A DNA stretch of 64,000 bases from Rheinheimera sp. MM224. GTDB lineage: Bacteria > Pseudomonadota > Gammaproteobacteria > Enterobacterales > Alteromonadaceae. Of the stretch, positions 9,739 through 18,157 are shown piece after piece; the stretch's first letter is position 1, and each line of letters begins with the position of its first letter. The notes under the pieces were generated by a model that worked only from the letters and a program-made list of their open reading frames with translations, ran no database searches and was not told the DNA's origin. The position numbers and the translations under genes are program-made. The stretch is taken from NCBI RefSeq assembly GCF_947090785.1, contig NZ_OX352320.1:744001-808000 (forward strand). The letters run 5' to 3'.

Positions 9739-10239
9739 ATGCTGAACTCTGGATTACCTCAACGGCGACCACTTCGTTTAAAAAATTTTGATTACAGTAG
9801 CAATGGCTTTTATTTCATCACCTTGTGTTGTTATCAGCGCTGTTCGCTTTTTGGCGAGATTATTGAACAGCAAATGCATGCTAATTTCATAGGTTCTCTC
9901 GTTACTTTGCAGTGGCAAAAAACGCCAGAACATTTTCCTGCTGTGCAACTGCATCCATGGGTTCTGATGCCTAATCACTTCCACGCTATTGTCGAGCTTT
10001 GTCATAAACAAGAAACACAAAGAACTAAGCTGGGTGCTGTGGTGGCTGCTTTTAAATCTTTGTCACAAAAGGTGGTACGTGAGAACTTTGGTCAGAATGC
10101 TGCCCGGCTTTGGCAGCGGGGTTACTACGATCATGTGATCCGAACTGAAGCTTCGTATCAGCATATAGTCCATTATGTTCAAACGAATCCACAGCATTGG
10201 CATACAGATTACTTCAATCAGATGGACGGACGGCGATAA
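9739..10239 (+). CDS. REP-associated tyrosine transposase (RAYT, Y1_Tnp)
   Basis: This 166-residue single-strand transposase of the IS200/IS605-related Y1 family is linked to REP elements. It opens with the RAYT-typical RRPLRLKNFDYSSNGFYFITLC. The HUH metal-binding motif is in MPNHFHAIVEL, and the catalytic tyrosine region is YYDHVIRTEASYQHIVHYV. GAGAGG five bases before ATG 9739 decides the start over the ATG at 9697. REP pairs flank the gene on both sides, and its last codons and TAA stop fall in a REP-like fragment. Such genes are usually single-copy and domesticated. Confidence 0.92.
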   Translation: MLNSGLPQRRPLRLKNFDYSSNGFYFITLCCYQRCSLFGEIIEQQMHANFIGSLVTLQWQKTPEHFPAVQLHPWVLMPNHFHAIVELCHKQETQRTKLGAVVAAFKSLSQKVVRENFGQNAARLWQRGYYDHVIRTEASYQHIVHYVQTNPQHWHTDYFNQMDGRR

Positions 10240-10249
10240 ACCCTGATAC
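10224..10249. repeat. Degenerate REP fragment at the RAYT 3' end
   Basis: GACGGACGGCGATAAACCCTG resembles the left arm of the REP at 9536 (GACGGGCGGGGATAAACCCTG) with three differences. It contains the RAYT stop codon at 10237-10239. A similar remnant lies at 16683-16705. Confidence 0.6.
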
Positions 10250-10270
10250 AGATTTGTTTGGAATTTGAGG

Positions 10271-10350
10271 CGGACGAGGGCAAGCCTCGCCCCTACGGTA
10301 TTTTCAAATATGATCACATATATCGTAGGGGCGACCTTTATGGTCGCCCG
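10271..10350. repeat. REP pair (BIME) downstream of the RAYT gene
   Basis: Two inward-facing REPs: 10271-10297 (GCGAGG/CCTCGC stem with a CCCCTACG edge) and 10324-10350 (GTAG then GGGCGACC-tttat-GGTCGCCC, identical in its palindrome to 9590-9616). The segment between them (GGTATTTT ... ATATC) is also similar to that of the upstream pair, so the two BIMEs are copies of one unit. Confidence 0.85.
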
Positions 10351-10405
10351 TTCTGGGCACTCTGCCGCGCGGGTAACAAATCTATGCTTTCATAATGCAG
10401 TTCAC

Positions 10406-10428
10406 AACTATATATTAAACATATAGTT
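10406..10428. promoter_or_regulatory. Perfect dyad upstream of the wHTH-nSTAND gene
   Basis: AACTATAT and ATATAGTT are separated by 7 bases, and the dyad ends 17 bases before the ATG of the wHTH regulator. The size and symmetry fit an operator for a dimeric winged-helix protein, overlapping -10-like TATA sequences. Autoregulation is an inference. Confidence 0.5.
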
Positions 10429-10445
10429 AACTTCCGGTTCTTGTT

Positions 10446-13400
10446 ATGAGCGGTACTTTCTTTTTTGGCGAGTGGCAGGTGGACCCCAGTGCCAATACGC
10501 TGAGGCTTGGCAAACAGCTGATCCAGCTTGAACCTAAAGCTATGGATGTGCTGGTGCTGCTGTGCCAAAAGGCCGGAGAAGTACTAAGCAGTGACGAGAT
10601 TGTAAGCATTTGCTGGCCTCAGACCGAAGTGGGCGATAACCCACTGCATAAAATTATCACACAAATTCGTAAGGCCCTTGGCGATAGCGCTACCTCCCCT
10701 TCTTATATTGAAACCATCCGTAAACGCGGTTACCGCACTCTGGCTCAGGTTACTTTTCCGCTGGGGCAGGAACAAAGCGCCACACCACAAAGCTGGCAGG
10801 GTGGTTCGCCTTTTCCTGGCTTGCAGGCTTACGATGCCCGTTATGCCAAAGTGTTTTTTGGTCGTGGCAGCCAAATTGATACCTTATTGGAACGTATTGC
10901 GCAGCAAGTGCAGTACGGCAGAGCTTTTTGTTTAGTCTTAGGCCCAAGCGGAAGCGGTAAATCCTCGTTAATCAATGCTGGCGTTATGCCAAATTTGATG
11001 CAAAACAGCGGCTACAATGGCGTCAAGGTGGAGTCGTACAGCAGTCTGGATTTAGCAGATCTGACACCAGGCCAATTATTGATGCAGCTCGGCAGTGCAT
11101 TGCTCGACTGGGAAGTTGCAGATCAGCCCGTATTTGACGGCTGCAGTGCTGAACAGCTCGCAGGCAAATTACAACATCAGATGGACTGGGTGCTGCAAAG
11201 CTGTATAAAGGCGCTACAAAACCAACAGGAAACCAAATCCCGTTTTGCCATTTTTATCGACCGGCTTGAAGTGCTGTTATCCTCGCCGCTTTTTAGTGAA
11301 GAAGAACGGCTACTATTTATCGACCGGATGGAACAACTGGCGACATCAGGTTTTGTTGTGGTGTTAAGTGCCTGTCGTAACGAGTTTTATCCTTTACTGG
11401 TTACTTACCCTAGTTTAATGTCAGGCAAAGCCCGCGGTGCTCATTTTGACTTAGCACCACCAAGCCGAGCCGATTTATTGCAAATGATCCGCTTACCTGC
11501 GATAGCTGCCAATTTAAGCTGGGACTTAGACCCAAATACCGCAGTGCCGCTCGATGAGCTGCTATGCAGCGAAGCCGCCAGCAACCCCGATGCTTTACCT
11601 ATGCTGCAATACACTTTGCAGGAATTGTATTTACAGCGCAGCGATAGCAATCAGCTGTTGTTTTCTGTCTATAAAAACTTAGGCGGTATTGAAGGCGCTA
11701 TAGGTAAAAATGCCGAGCAGGCTATAGCGCAGTTAAGCACAGCAGAAAAAGACAGTTTACCCAAGGTGTTATCTTTACTGGTGACTTTACGTGAAGACGA
11801 ACAGTCCATCACCAGCCGCACAGCACTCTGGCAGCAATTACAAAATGAGGCTGAACGCACTTTAGTCAAAGCCATGGTGGAACATCGTTTATTTGTCTCT
11901 CACCTGCAAAATGCTGTGCCTTGTTTTAGTGTGGCGCACGAAGCTTTATTAAGGCGCTGGCCAAGAGCCACAGCCTGGATAGCAGAACATCATCAAAGTT
12001 TAAGTGTAAAAAGCCGCTTGCAACATTTAACCAAACGCTGGTTGGCCGAAGATAAACACAGCGCTTATTTATTGGCCGACGGCAAACCTTTAGCCGAAGC
12101 ACAGCAGTTGGCGCAAAATGGCTTTTTTACGCTGGATTCCAACGAACAAGCTTTTATTCAGGCCTCAGGCAAAAGATCCAAATTAGTACGCACCAGCAGG
12201 CGTTTAACCTTTGCTTTACTCTGTGTGCTGACTTTTACCGCAGTACTTATGAGCGTTAGAAGTTTTGAAGCCGAAAAACAAGCGCAGCAAAAACGCTTAG
12301 CAGCCGAAAGTTTATTAGGTTTTATGGTGGGTGATTTTGCCGACAAATTACGCAGCATAGGCCGGATGGATTTACTCGACGGTATTAGCAATAAAGCGTT
12401 GGAGTATTTCAGCGACTTTTCTGATGCGGAGAAAGATCAGTACTTAAGCACCCAGGCCCGGTTGCAACATGGTCAAACGCTGGAAGCTATGGGCGAAGTG
12501 GCCTATTCACGTGACAAAATCGATGAAGCCAAAACGGCCTTATTAGCGGCCAGAGATAAGCTAGCGCCTGTACTTGCTGAGCAACCGGATAATTTAGAAC
12601 TGTTAAAAACCTTAGGTGCTAATGCCTTTTGGTTAGGTCAAATTCAGTACGATGCAAATAACTGGTTAGCGGCTAAACCAGAGCTTGAGCTTTATTACAG
12701 CTATAGCCAGGCTATGTATCAACTGGCACCAGACAGCGTAGATGCCCTAATGGAGTTATCTTACGCTACTAATTCGTTGGGCTCTTTAGCTATGAAATTG
12801 CAAGAGTTTGAACAAGCCACTGCTTTTTTTGATGAATCGCTGAATCTTAAACTGTTGGCAAAAACTAAAGATCCAAGCAATACCGCGTTGATTGCCGATA
12901 TAGCAGATACCCGCTCCTGGTTGGCAAGTGCTGCTTTAGCTAAAGGTGATATTCATAAAGCTATTAATGTGCACCAGCAAATTCAGGCTGAATTTGAACG
13001 AATGAATAACGAAGCTAAATCCGATGCTTATATGCTGGATAAGGTGCTCAACAGTTATTCAAACCTCGCCTCTATTTATGAACATCAGGGGAGATTCAAA
13101 CTGGCATTTACGCAGGTATACCAAACCCATGAATTGCTGAAACAAGTTGTTGGACAGGACTCTGACAATAAAGGTTGGCAGAGCAGTTTATTTCATAAAA
13201 AGGTTTGGTTAATGAGATTAAATGCTCAGTTGCGAGATCCACGTATAAGCTATAACCCAGAGTTACTGAAGCAAGAACTTGATAAAAATAAAGAAAAATA
13301 CGGCGATGAAAAAAGCTATCTGCGAGCTTACATGCACTGGATATTTGAATCCGCCCGCTATTATCGCACTCTTGGGGAATTGCAAAAAAGTGTGGAATTA

Positions 13401-13709
13401 ACATCTCAGGCGTTAAGTTATTACGAGGAGTCTTATGCTGCGGACTCTGCGAATCAGAGGTTGGCGCTTGCATTAGCAGAAACAGAATTGTTGCAAGCCC
13501 TGCATTACAGAACTCTATTGCAGCATGATAAAAGTCTGCGCTCTTGCACCAAAGCGAAAAGCTTATTGTGGCCTCTGCAACAAAAAGATAAAAGACCACA
13601 GCATGTTCAGCCTTATGCCAGTGCTTTAAATTGTTTAAATGAATTGGAGCAAAATACTGAATTACAACAGCTTTTACAGAAATCGAATATTGTACTCAGT
13701 ACTTTTTAA
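10446..13709 (+). CDS. wHTH - nSTAND1 NTPase - TM - TPR regulator
   Basis: This 1087-residue multidomain protein has an OmpR/CadC-type winged helix at about 5-104 (ending TIRKRGYRTLAQV) and a STAND-type NTPase of the nSTAND1 class beginning at SPFPGLQAYD (121), with FFGRG, Walker A GPSGSGKS (166-173) and a Walker B-like IFIDRLEVLL (about 268-278). One predicted transmembrane helix lies at about 586-606, followed by a helical, TPR-like C-terminal half. The layout suggests a membrane-anchored transcription factor whose DNA-binding end is cytoplasmic and whose repeats sense a periplasmic or membrane signal, with NTP-driven assembly. It lies 36 bases upstream of a small gene, its likely target or partner. 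Function is unknown; a defence or stress role is possible. Confidence 0.8.
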   Translation: MSGTFFFGEWQVDPSANTLRLGKQLIQLEPKAMDVLVLLCQKAGEVLSSDEIVSICWPQTEVGDNPLHKIITQIRKALGDSATSPSYIETIRKRGYRTLAQVTFPLGQEQSATPQSWQGGSPFPGLQAYDARYAKVFFGRGSQIDTLLERIAQQVQYGRAFCLVLGPSGSGKSSLINAGVMPNLMQNSGYNGVKVESYSSLDLADLTPGQLLMQLGSALLDWEVADQPVFDGCSAEQLAGKLQHQMDWVLQSCIKALQNQQETKSRFAIFIDRLEVLLSSPLFSEEERLLFIDRMEQLATSGFVVVLSACRNEFYPLLVTYPSLMSGKARGAHFDLAPPSRADLLQMIRLPAIAANLSWDLDPNTAVPLDELLCSEAASNPDALPMLQYTLQELYLQRSDSNQLLFSVYKNLGGIEGAIGKNAEQAIAQLSTAEKDSLPKVLSLLVTLREDEQSITSRTALWQQLQNEAERTLVKAMVEHRLFVSHLQNAVPCFSVAHEALLRRWPRATAWIAEHHQSLSVKSRLQHLTKRWLAEDKHSAYLLADGKPLAEAQQLAQNGFFTLDSNEQAFIQASGKRSKLVRTSRRLTFALLCVLTFTAVLMSVRSFEAEKQAQQKRLAAESLLGFMVGDFADKLRSIGRMDLLDGISNKALEYFSDFSDAEKDQYLSTQARLQHGQTLEAMGEVAYSRDKIDEAKTALLAARDKLAPVLAEQPDNLELLKTLGANAFWLGQIQYDANNWLAAKPELELYYSYSQAMYQLAPDSVDALMELSYATNSLGSLAMKLQEFEQATAFFDESLNLKLLAKTKDPSNTALIADIADTRSWLASAALAKGDIHKAINVHQQIQAEFERMNNEAKSDAYMLDKVLNSYSNLASIYEHQGRFKLAFTQVYQTHELLKQVVGQDSDNKGWQSSLFHKKVWLMRLNAQLRDPRISYNPELLKQELDKNKEKYGDEKSYLRAYMHWIFESARYYRTLGELQKSVELTSQALSYYEESYAADSANQRLALALAETELLQALHYRTLLQHDKSLRSCTKAKSLLWPLQQKDKRPQHVQPYASALNCLNELEQNTELQQLLQKSNIVLSTF

Positions 13710-13745
13710 TTTTTTTGTTAGTTAATTTCAAACCAAGGAAAATGT

Positions 13746-14132
13746 ATGAACGCTACAACTTTAATTCAGGGCCCGGTTATCGAAGTGATGATTACGCTGA
13801 ATGCGAATCAGGAACCTAAAGTCACTTATCTACAGGATGGTGAAGTTTGTACTGGGAATGTGGTGGTTACTTGTGGTGAAGATATTACCTACAGACTGGT
13901 TAATTCTGCTGGTTACGCTTTTATGGGCGCAGGCTTTTTAACCCCTTATGACAATATTGTTGACTCAGTGCAGGTCTCTGCTGATGGTCAGGAACTGGTG
14001 CTGGTCGATGAAGACAGCGTATCAGGTACAACCAAATTCCAGTTAATTTTTACCAATACCACCAATAGCCTGCTGCTGTTAAGTCCTGATCCTCAAATTG
14101 TTAATAAGGGCGAAGAGCCGCCAAAGTATTAA
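13746..14132 (+). CDS. Small protein with C-terminal DP...EP signature (DP-EP-like)
   Basis: This 128-residue protein without an obvious signal peptide or membrane helix is beta-rich and acidic. The C-terminal SPDPQIVNKGEEPPKY matches my recollection of the small DP-EP family of marine gammaproteobacteria, which has no known function; that assignment needs a profile search. AAGG lies 7 bases before the ATG. It is co-directional with, and 36 bases behind, the wHTH-nSTAND gene and is followed by a terminator, so the two form a unit. The central part (GEDITYRLVNSAGYAFMGAGF) looks like an immunoglobulin- or cupredoxin-like beta sandwich, which is speculative. Confidence 0.6.
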   Translation: MNATTLIQGPVIEVMITLNANQEPKVTYLQDGEVCTGNVVVTCGEDITYRLVNSAGYAFMGAGFLTPYDNIVDSVQVSADGQELVLVDEDSVSGTTKFQLIFTNTTNSLLLLSPDPQIVNKGEEPPKY

Positions 14133-14212
14133 TACTGTCTCTAGGTGCATGTGCTAAACACTGAGCCTAATTCGGTACTTAGCATCTATAGCTGAGAGTA
14201 ACTTTTCGTTTT

Positions 14213-14238
14213 AAAAGCCCCTTGCTGGGGCTTTTTTA
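14213..14238 (+). terminator. Intrinsic terminator after the DP-EP-like gene
   Basis: An AAAAGCCCC/GGGGCTTTT stem with a short TTGCT loop and a terminal T-run, 80 bases after the stop. It closes the wHTH-nSTAND/DP-EP-like unit. Confidence 0.88.
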
Positions 14239-14367
14239 GTTTTTAGACAAAATAAATTTCATTTAAATTCAATGCTTTAAATCAGAAGGTTGTCAGAAGG
14301 TTTGTTTTTTCCATAAGTTCTAAAGTCATGCTCAGTAAACGCATCAATTGCGTCGGTACAAGGGCTT

Positions 14368-15420
14368 ATGGAGCACAGACCTATGACACGTTCAGCACAA
14401 TCTAAAAGATTATATTTAACCTCTGCACCAGTAAGTGAAGCCAATACCAGTTCAACTGAACTGAACCCTTCGCTTTATAACCGCAACGATGTAAGCCGGA
14501 TCGACTTTTCTGGAGCTGGTGGTTATGCTGTCCCTCATCTTGAGTCTTTACCTGCTTTGATTGAGTATTTGTCTGAGGCTGTGTTGGTAGTAAATTCCAG
14601 TGGCAGTATTGTTTGCATCAACAGCAAAGCAGCACAGTTTTTAGGCCATACCCAGGGTGCATTACGTGGTCACTGCTGGCCTGACTTTTTAGTCAAACGT
14701 TATCAGCTGAGTTATCAGAATATGGTGGATATGGGCCGTCGCGGTTTATTGTCACAACAGCAGAACCTGGCTGAAATGGCCATTATTTGTGCCAATGGTG
14801 ATGTAAAAGATATCGAATTGTCGATGACCTATTTACCTTCAGATGATCCGTTGCTGGTGATTGTGATGCGTGATCTGACTTCTCATAAAGCCGAATGCTA
14901 TAAGTTGCATATGCTGGCCTGCACCGATCCTTTAACTGCGCTTGCCAACAGACGCCATTTTGACGAGATGTTGCAGAAGTACTGGGATGAATGCAGTAAA
15001 GCACAAAGCCCTGTTAGTGTGCTGATTGTTGACGTCGATTATTTCAAGCAGTTTAACGATCAATACGGCCATATTCAGGGAGATGAATGTTTGCGTCGTA
15101 TTGCAGCTGCTATTTCATTGGCCCTCCCTCGTGGCCAGGGTTTAGCGGCCCGTTATGGCGGTGAAGAATTTGCGCTGGTTCTGCCTTATCACGACGAAGC
15201 CATGACCAAAGCCGTAGCCGTAAAAGTGCAGCATTATGTGCGCCAGTTGAATTTCTGTGAGCAAGGATTACCTGAAGATTTATGCGTTAGCGTCAGTCAG
15301 GGCCATGCCAGTGAAATCAACGGCCAGTTCCGCACCCCATTTGCTATGTTATGCGCAGCGGATACGGCTTTGTATCGGGCGAAAGCAGAAGGCAGGGATT
15401 GTATTAGCGCCTGCTGTTGA
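14368..15420 (+). CDS. PAS-GGDEF diguanylate cyclase
   Basis: This 350-residue protein is predicted to be soluble. A PAS domain at about 65-175 (VLVVNSSGSIVCINSKAAQFLG) precedes a GGDEF domain with intact RYGGEEFAL signature and metal-binding IVDVDYFKQFND, so it should make c-di-GMP from GTP. The position of the inhibitory RxxD I-site reads RGQG, so the aspartate is missing and classical product inhibition is unlikely. GGG lies a few bases before ATG 14368; an ATG at 14383 is an alternative start. It stands as its own unit between a terminator and a REP pair. Confidence 0.92.
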   Translation: MEHRPMTRSAQSKRLYLTSAPVSEANTSSTELNPSLYNRNDVSRIDFSGAGGYAVPHLESLPALIEYLSEAVLVVNSSGSIVCINSKAAQFLGHTQGALRGHCWPDFLVKRYQLSYQNMVDMGRRGLLSQQQNLAEMAIICANGDVKDIELSMTYLPSDDPLLVIVMRDLTSHKAECYKLHMLACTDPLTALANRRHFDEMLQKYWDECSKAQSPVSVLIVDVDYFKQFNDQYGHIQGDECLRRIAAAISLALPRGQGLAARYGGEEFALVLPYHDEAMTKAVAVKVQHYVRQLNFCEQGLPEDLCVSVSQGHASEINGQFRTPFAMLCAADTALYRAKAEGRDCISACC

Positions 15421-15433
15421 TTGCCCGAAAAAA

Positions 15434-15541
15434 CGTAGGGGCGGGGTTTGTCCCCGCCCGTCCATCAGCTTGAAATAACAGGCGTTGGTGTCTGAAATTT
15501 ATGTCGCAGCTTTGCGGGCGACCATAAAGGTCGCCGCTACA
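15434..15541. repeat. REP pair (BIME)
   Basis: 15434-15461 is GTAG followed by GGGCGGGG-tttgt-CCCCGCCC. 15514-15541 is the complement-oriented copy with GGGCGACC-ataaa-GGTCGCC and a GCTAC edge. They belong to the same family as the RAYT-flanking units. The 228-base gap between the GGDEF gene and the hutD-like gene is largely this element. Confidence 0.82.
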
Positions 15542-15648
15542 TAAATGCCTCGCTGCAAAGGGGCGTTTTTTATTTATGGCAAAGCTCTTTTGCCATAACA
15601 GCAGAGCGCCTAAGATAAGCCACATTAAATAGCTTTTAAGTTCTTCCT

Positions 15649-16218
15649 ATGGCGCTACAACTTATCTCCCCCAATCAGTGGCAAACTCAGGCCTGGAAAA
15701 ATGGTGGGGGCATTACTCATCAGCTCGCGCGTTTTGACGACAATGCCGGCATGCGCTGGCGTGTTTCCATCGCCGAAGTCGCCAGTGATGGTCCTTTTTC
15801 CCGCTTTGAACAAACCGACCGCATTATTATGCTATTGCAAGGGTATGGCTTTTGTTTGCATGGCGCGGCAGAGCAAGCTGTAGTGCTGGATAAAACCTTA
15901 GTACCTTTTGCTTTTACCGGTGAAACCGAAATTGACTGCACCTTAATAGACGGGCCAGTGCGGGATTTTAATCTGATGACCAGGCGTGCTGATGTAAAAG
16001 CCAGCTTGCAGGTATTGTCTGCAACGGACCCCTCATCTTTAACTCTGGCCAATGAATCTTTGTTATATCTGGCCTCTGGTCAGCTTCAGGTGCGTTTCAA
16101 AGAGCAGAGCTATCAGTTGGATGCAGGGCAAAGCTTGTTATGCACAGCTGAGGCGGGGGAGTTGCAGATTAAAGCAGGTGCAGAGCCATGTCAGTTGGTG
16201 TGGATCTGTATTCACTAA
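15649..16218 (+). CDS. HutD/Ves family cupin-like protein
   Basis: This 189-residue protein resembles HutD and E. coli Ves: LISPNQWQTQAWKNGGGIT at the N-terminus and RWRVSIAEVASDGPFSRF. The family is a small bicupin; HutD is thought to modulate histidine utilisation by binding N-formimino-glutamate, while Ves is a cold- or stress-related protein of unknown activity. No hut genes are seen nearby, so the name HutD should not be taken as function. No clear ribosome-binding site precedes ATG 15649. Confidence 0.85.
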   Translation: MALQLISPNQWQTQAWKNGGGITHQLARFDDNAGMRWRVSIAEVASDGPFSRFEQTDRIIMLLQGYGFCLHGAAEQAVVLDKTLVPFAFTGETEIDCTLIDGPVRDFNLMTRRADVKASLQVLSATDPSSLTLANESLLYLASGQLQVRFKEQSYQLDAGQSLLCTAEAGELQIKAGAEPCQLVWICIH

Positions 16219-16284
16219 CCAGCTCTTTTACAAGCCAGATAAGGTGCGTAACATAAAGGCACTGATTTTAGAAAGGATTTACTT

Positions 16285-16659
16285 ATGAGCAAACAACATT
16301 CCCCGGGCTTTCTCGCTGTAGTTGAAGATGCCAAAAGCAGAGTGAAAGAGCTGACTATTGTTGATTTGCAGCAGTTTCCGACCCCTTATGTGCTGGTCGA
16401 TGTGCGGGAAGATTTAGAGTGGCTGGCCGGGCATTTGCCTGCTGCTATTCATTTGGGCAAAGGTGTGATTGAGCGGGATGTGGAAAAAGCAGTGCAGGAT
16501 AAACAGCAAACGCTGATTTTGTATTGTGGTGGTGGTTTTCGTTCGGCGTTAGCGGCCGATATGCTGCAGAAAATGGGTTATCAGGATGTCTGGAGTTTGG
16601 CTGGCGGTTATACAGCCTGGGTCAATGCTGGTTTGCCTTTGACTAAGCCGCAGATTTGA
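16285..16659 (+). CDS. Rhodanese-like domain protein
   Basis: This is a single rhodanese domain of 124 residues. The active-site loop is CGGGFRS, with the catalytic cysteine and the closing Arg. VLVDVREDLEWLAGHLPAAIHL is the conserved N-terminal signature and WSLAGGYTAWVNAGLPL the C-terminal one. The predicted cytoplasmic activity is sulfurtransferase, substrate unknown. It lies 66 bases after the HutD/Ves gene on the same strand and has GGA upstream of its ATG. Confidence 0.92.
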   Translation: MSKQHSPGFLAVVEDAKSRVKELTIVDLQQFPTPYVLVDVREDLEWLAGHLPAAIHLGKGVIERDVEKAVQDKQQTLILYCGGGFRSALAADMLQKMGYQDVWSLAGGYTAWVNAGLPLTKPQI

Positions 16660-16682
16660 TTTTTATCAGAACAGAATAAAGT

Positions 16683-16754
16683 GACGCGGACGGGATAAAT
16701 CCACAGAGTTTGGATTGGAACGCAAGACGGGACGGGATAAACCCGTCCCCTACA
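16683..16754. repeat. REP element plus REP remnant
   Basis: 16726-16754 is a full unit (GGGACGGG-ataaa-CCCGTCCC followed by CTAC). 16683-16705 repeats only the left arm (GACGGGATAAATCC), as in the fragment at 10224. It fills the gap between the convergent rhodanese and suhB genes. Confidence 0.78.
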
Positions 16755-16761
16755 GGGATAT

Positions 16762-17565
16762 TTATTTCAACAGAGCTTCTGTTAAATGTGGACGCATGCC
16801 TTTTAACATAGCGCCTAATACTTTTGGACTGCCTGCAACTATGTTGCCGCTGCGCAGGTAGTTGTTACCACCAGCGAAGTCACTGATTAAGCCGCCGGCT
16901 TCACGTAAGATCAGCTCGCCTGCAGCAAAATCCCATGGCTTTAAACCAATTTCCCAGAAACCATCAAAACGGCCTGCTGCGACATAACATAAATCCAGCG
17001 CTGCTGAGCCAGTGCGACGTACGTCTGCGGCCTGAGTCATCAGAGTTTTAAAGGTTTCAGTGTACGCATCTAAATGATGTTTGTGTTTAAACGGGAAACC
17101 TGTTGCCAGAATAGCGCCGTTTAACTCAGATAAATTAGTGGTACGGATACGACGGCCGTTTAACTGAGCGCCTGCACCACGGGATGCTGTGAATACTTCA
17201 CCACGTAATGGATCAAAAACGACGGCTTGATCCAGTTTGCCCTGATGACGCAGAGCTATGGATACAGCAAAGTGAGGAATGCCTTTGATAAAGTTTGTGG
17301 TGCCATCAAGCGGGTCGATGATCCACTGGTAATCGCTATTGTTGTTGCCATATTCGCCGTTCTCTTCACCGATAATATCGTGATCCGGGAATGACTTACG
17401 TAAAACATGCACTATGGCCTGTTCTGCTTCTTTATCGATGTTGGTCACAAAGTCATTGGTGCCTTTCTGAGTCGTCTGAACTAAGTCCATTTGACCACAA
17501 GCTTTAGCGATGACATTACCTGCGCTGCGGGCAGCACGAATTGCGATGTTTAACATCGGATGCAT
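16762..17565 (-). CDS. suhB: SuhB, inositol-1-monophosphatase family
   Basis: This 267-residue protein has the same length as E. coli SuhB. The motifs IDPLDGTTNFIKGIPHF and WDFAAGELILREAGG, together with GEENG, form the Mg-binding active site. SuhB hydrolyses inositol-1-phosphate in vitro and acts in rRNA transcription antitermination with NusA. ATG 17565 (MHPMLNIAIRAAR) is chosen by homology; the frame stays open upstream, but the extension overlaps the next gene and is not conserved. Confidence 0.96.
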   Translation of the reverse strand: MHPMLNIAIRAARSAGNVIAKACGQMDLVQTTQKGTNDFVTNIDKEAEQAIVHVLRKSFPDHDIIGEENGEYGNNNSDYQWIIDPLDGTTNFIKGIPHFAVSIALRHQGKLDQAVVFDPLRGEVFTASRGAGAQLNGRRIRTTNLSELNGAILATGFPFKHKHHLDAYTETFKTLMTQAADVRRTGSAALDLCYVAAGRFDGFWEIGLKPWDFAAGELILREAGGLISDFAGGNNYLRSGNIVAGSPKVLGAMLKGMRPHLTEALLK

Positions 17566-17644
17566 AACGATTACCTTATTGTATAAAGAACAGTCAAAAG
17601 AGCGGCGCGTATTGTAGCCGCTGACAAGAAAAAGTAAAGCGAAT

Positions 17645-18157
17645 TCAGGGCCTGTGTTTTTGCAGTTTACGTTGCAAGGTACGTCTGTGCATAGCCAGAG
17701 CTTTGGCGGTCTGGGATATATTGCCCTGATGCTGTTCCAGAACCCGTTGAATATGCTCCCATTCCAGCTGATCTGTCGATAACACATCGGCTTCATTTGT
17801 TGCTGTTTGACTGACTTGACCACTTAACGCCTGAGTTAAAGTTGCGAAATCCACAGGTTTGGTCAGGTAGTCGTCAGCGCCGGCTTTTACCGCTTGTACT
17901 GCTGTGGTTATGCTGGCGTAGCCGGTCAGTAACACAATGCGACATAACGGCAGTTGTTGTCGTAACGGCGCTACATAATCCAGACCAGAGACAGTACCAA
18001 AACGTAAATCCAGCAGATAACAGTCGGCTTGTTGTGCCACTAATAAGTCTGGGCTGACCGCCTCGTTATAGCTTTGCACTTGATGGCCCAAGGCTTCCAA
18101 TCGGCGACACAAAGTGCGGGTTAAGGTGACATCATCATCCAACAGAACCAGTTTCAT
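17645..18157 (-). CDS. RegA/ActR-type response regulator
   Basis: This 170-residue regulator has an N-terminal receiver with DDD acid pocket, phospho-acceptor Asp in CYLLDLRFG and conserved Lys in YLTKPVD. The C-terminus is a Fis-type helix-turn-helix (NISQTAKALAMHRRTLQRKL), the architecture of the RegA/PrrA/ActR redox regulators. Its ATG overlaps the stop of the kinase gene by 4 bases (ATGA), so the pair is translationally coupled. Confidence 0.92.
   Translation of the reverse strand: MKLVLLDDDVTLTRTLCRRLEALGHQVQSYNEAVSPDLLVAQQADCYLLDLRFGTVSGLDYVAPLRQQLPLCRIVLLTGYASITTAVQAVKAGADDYLTKPVDFATLTQALSGQVSQTATNEADVLSTDQLEWEHIQRVLEQHQGNISQTAKALAMHRRTLQRKLQKHRP

Noticed and set aside
13108..13599. 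Antisense frame of 163 residues in the wHTH-nSTAND gene
   Set aside because: It lies wholly within a well-supported coding region and has no recognisable domain or initiation signal.
17566..17823. N-terminal extension of SuhB
   Set aside because: The extra 86 residues overlap the response-regulator gene and have no similarity to SuhB.
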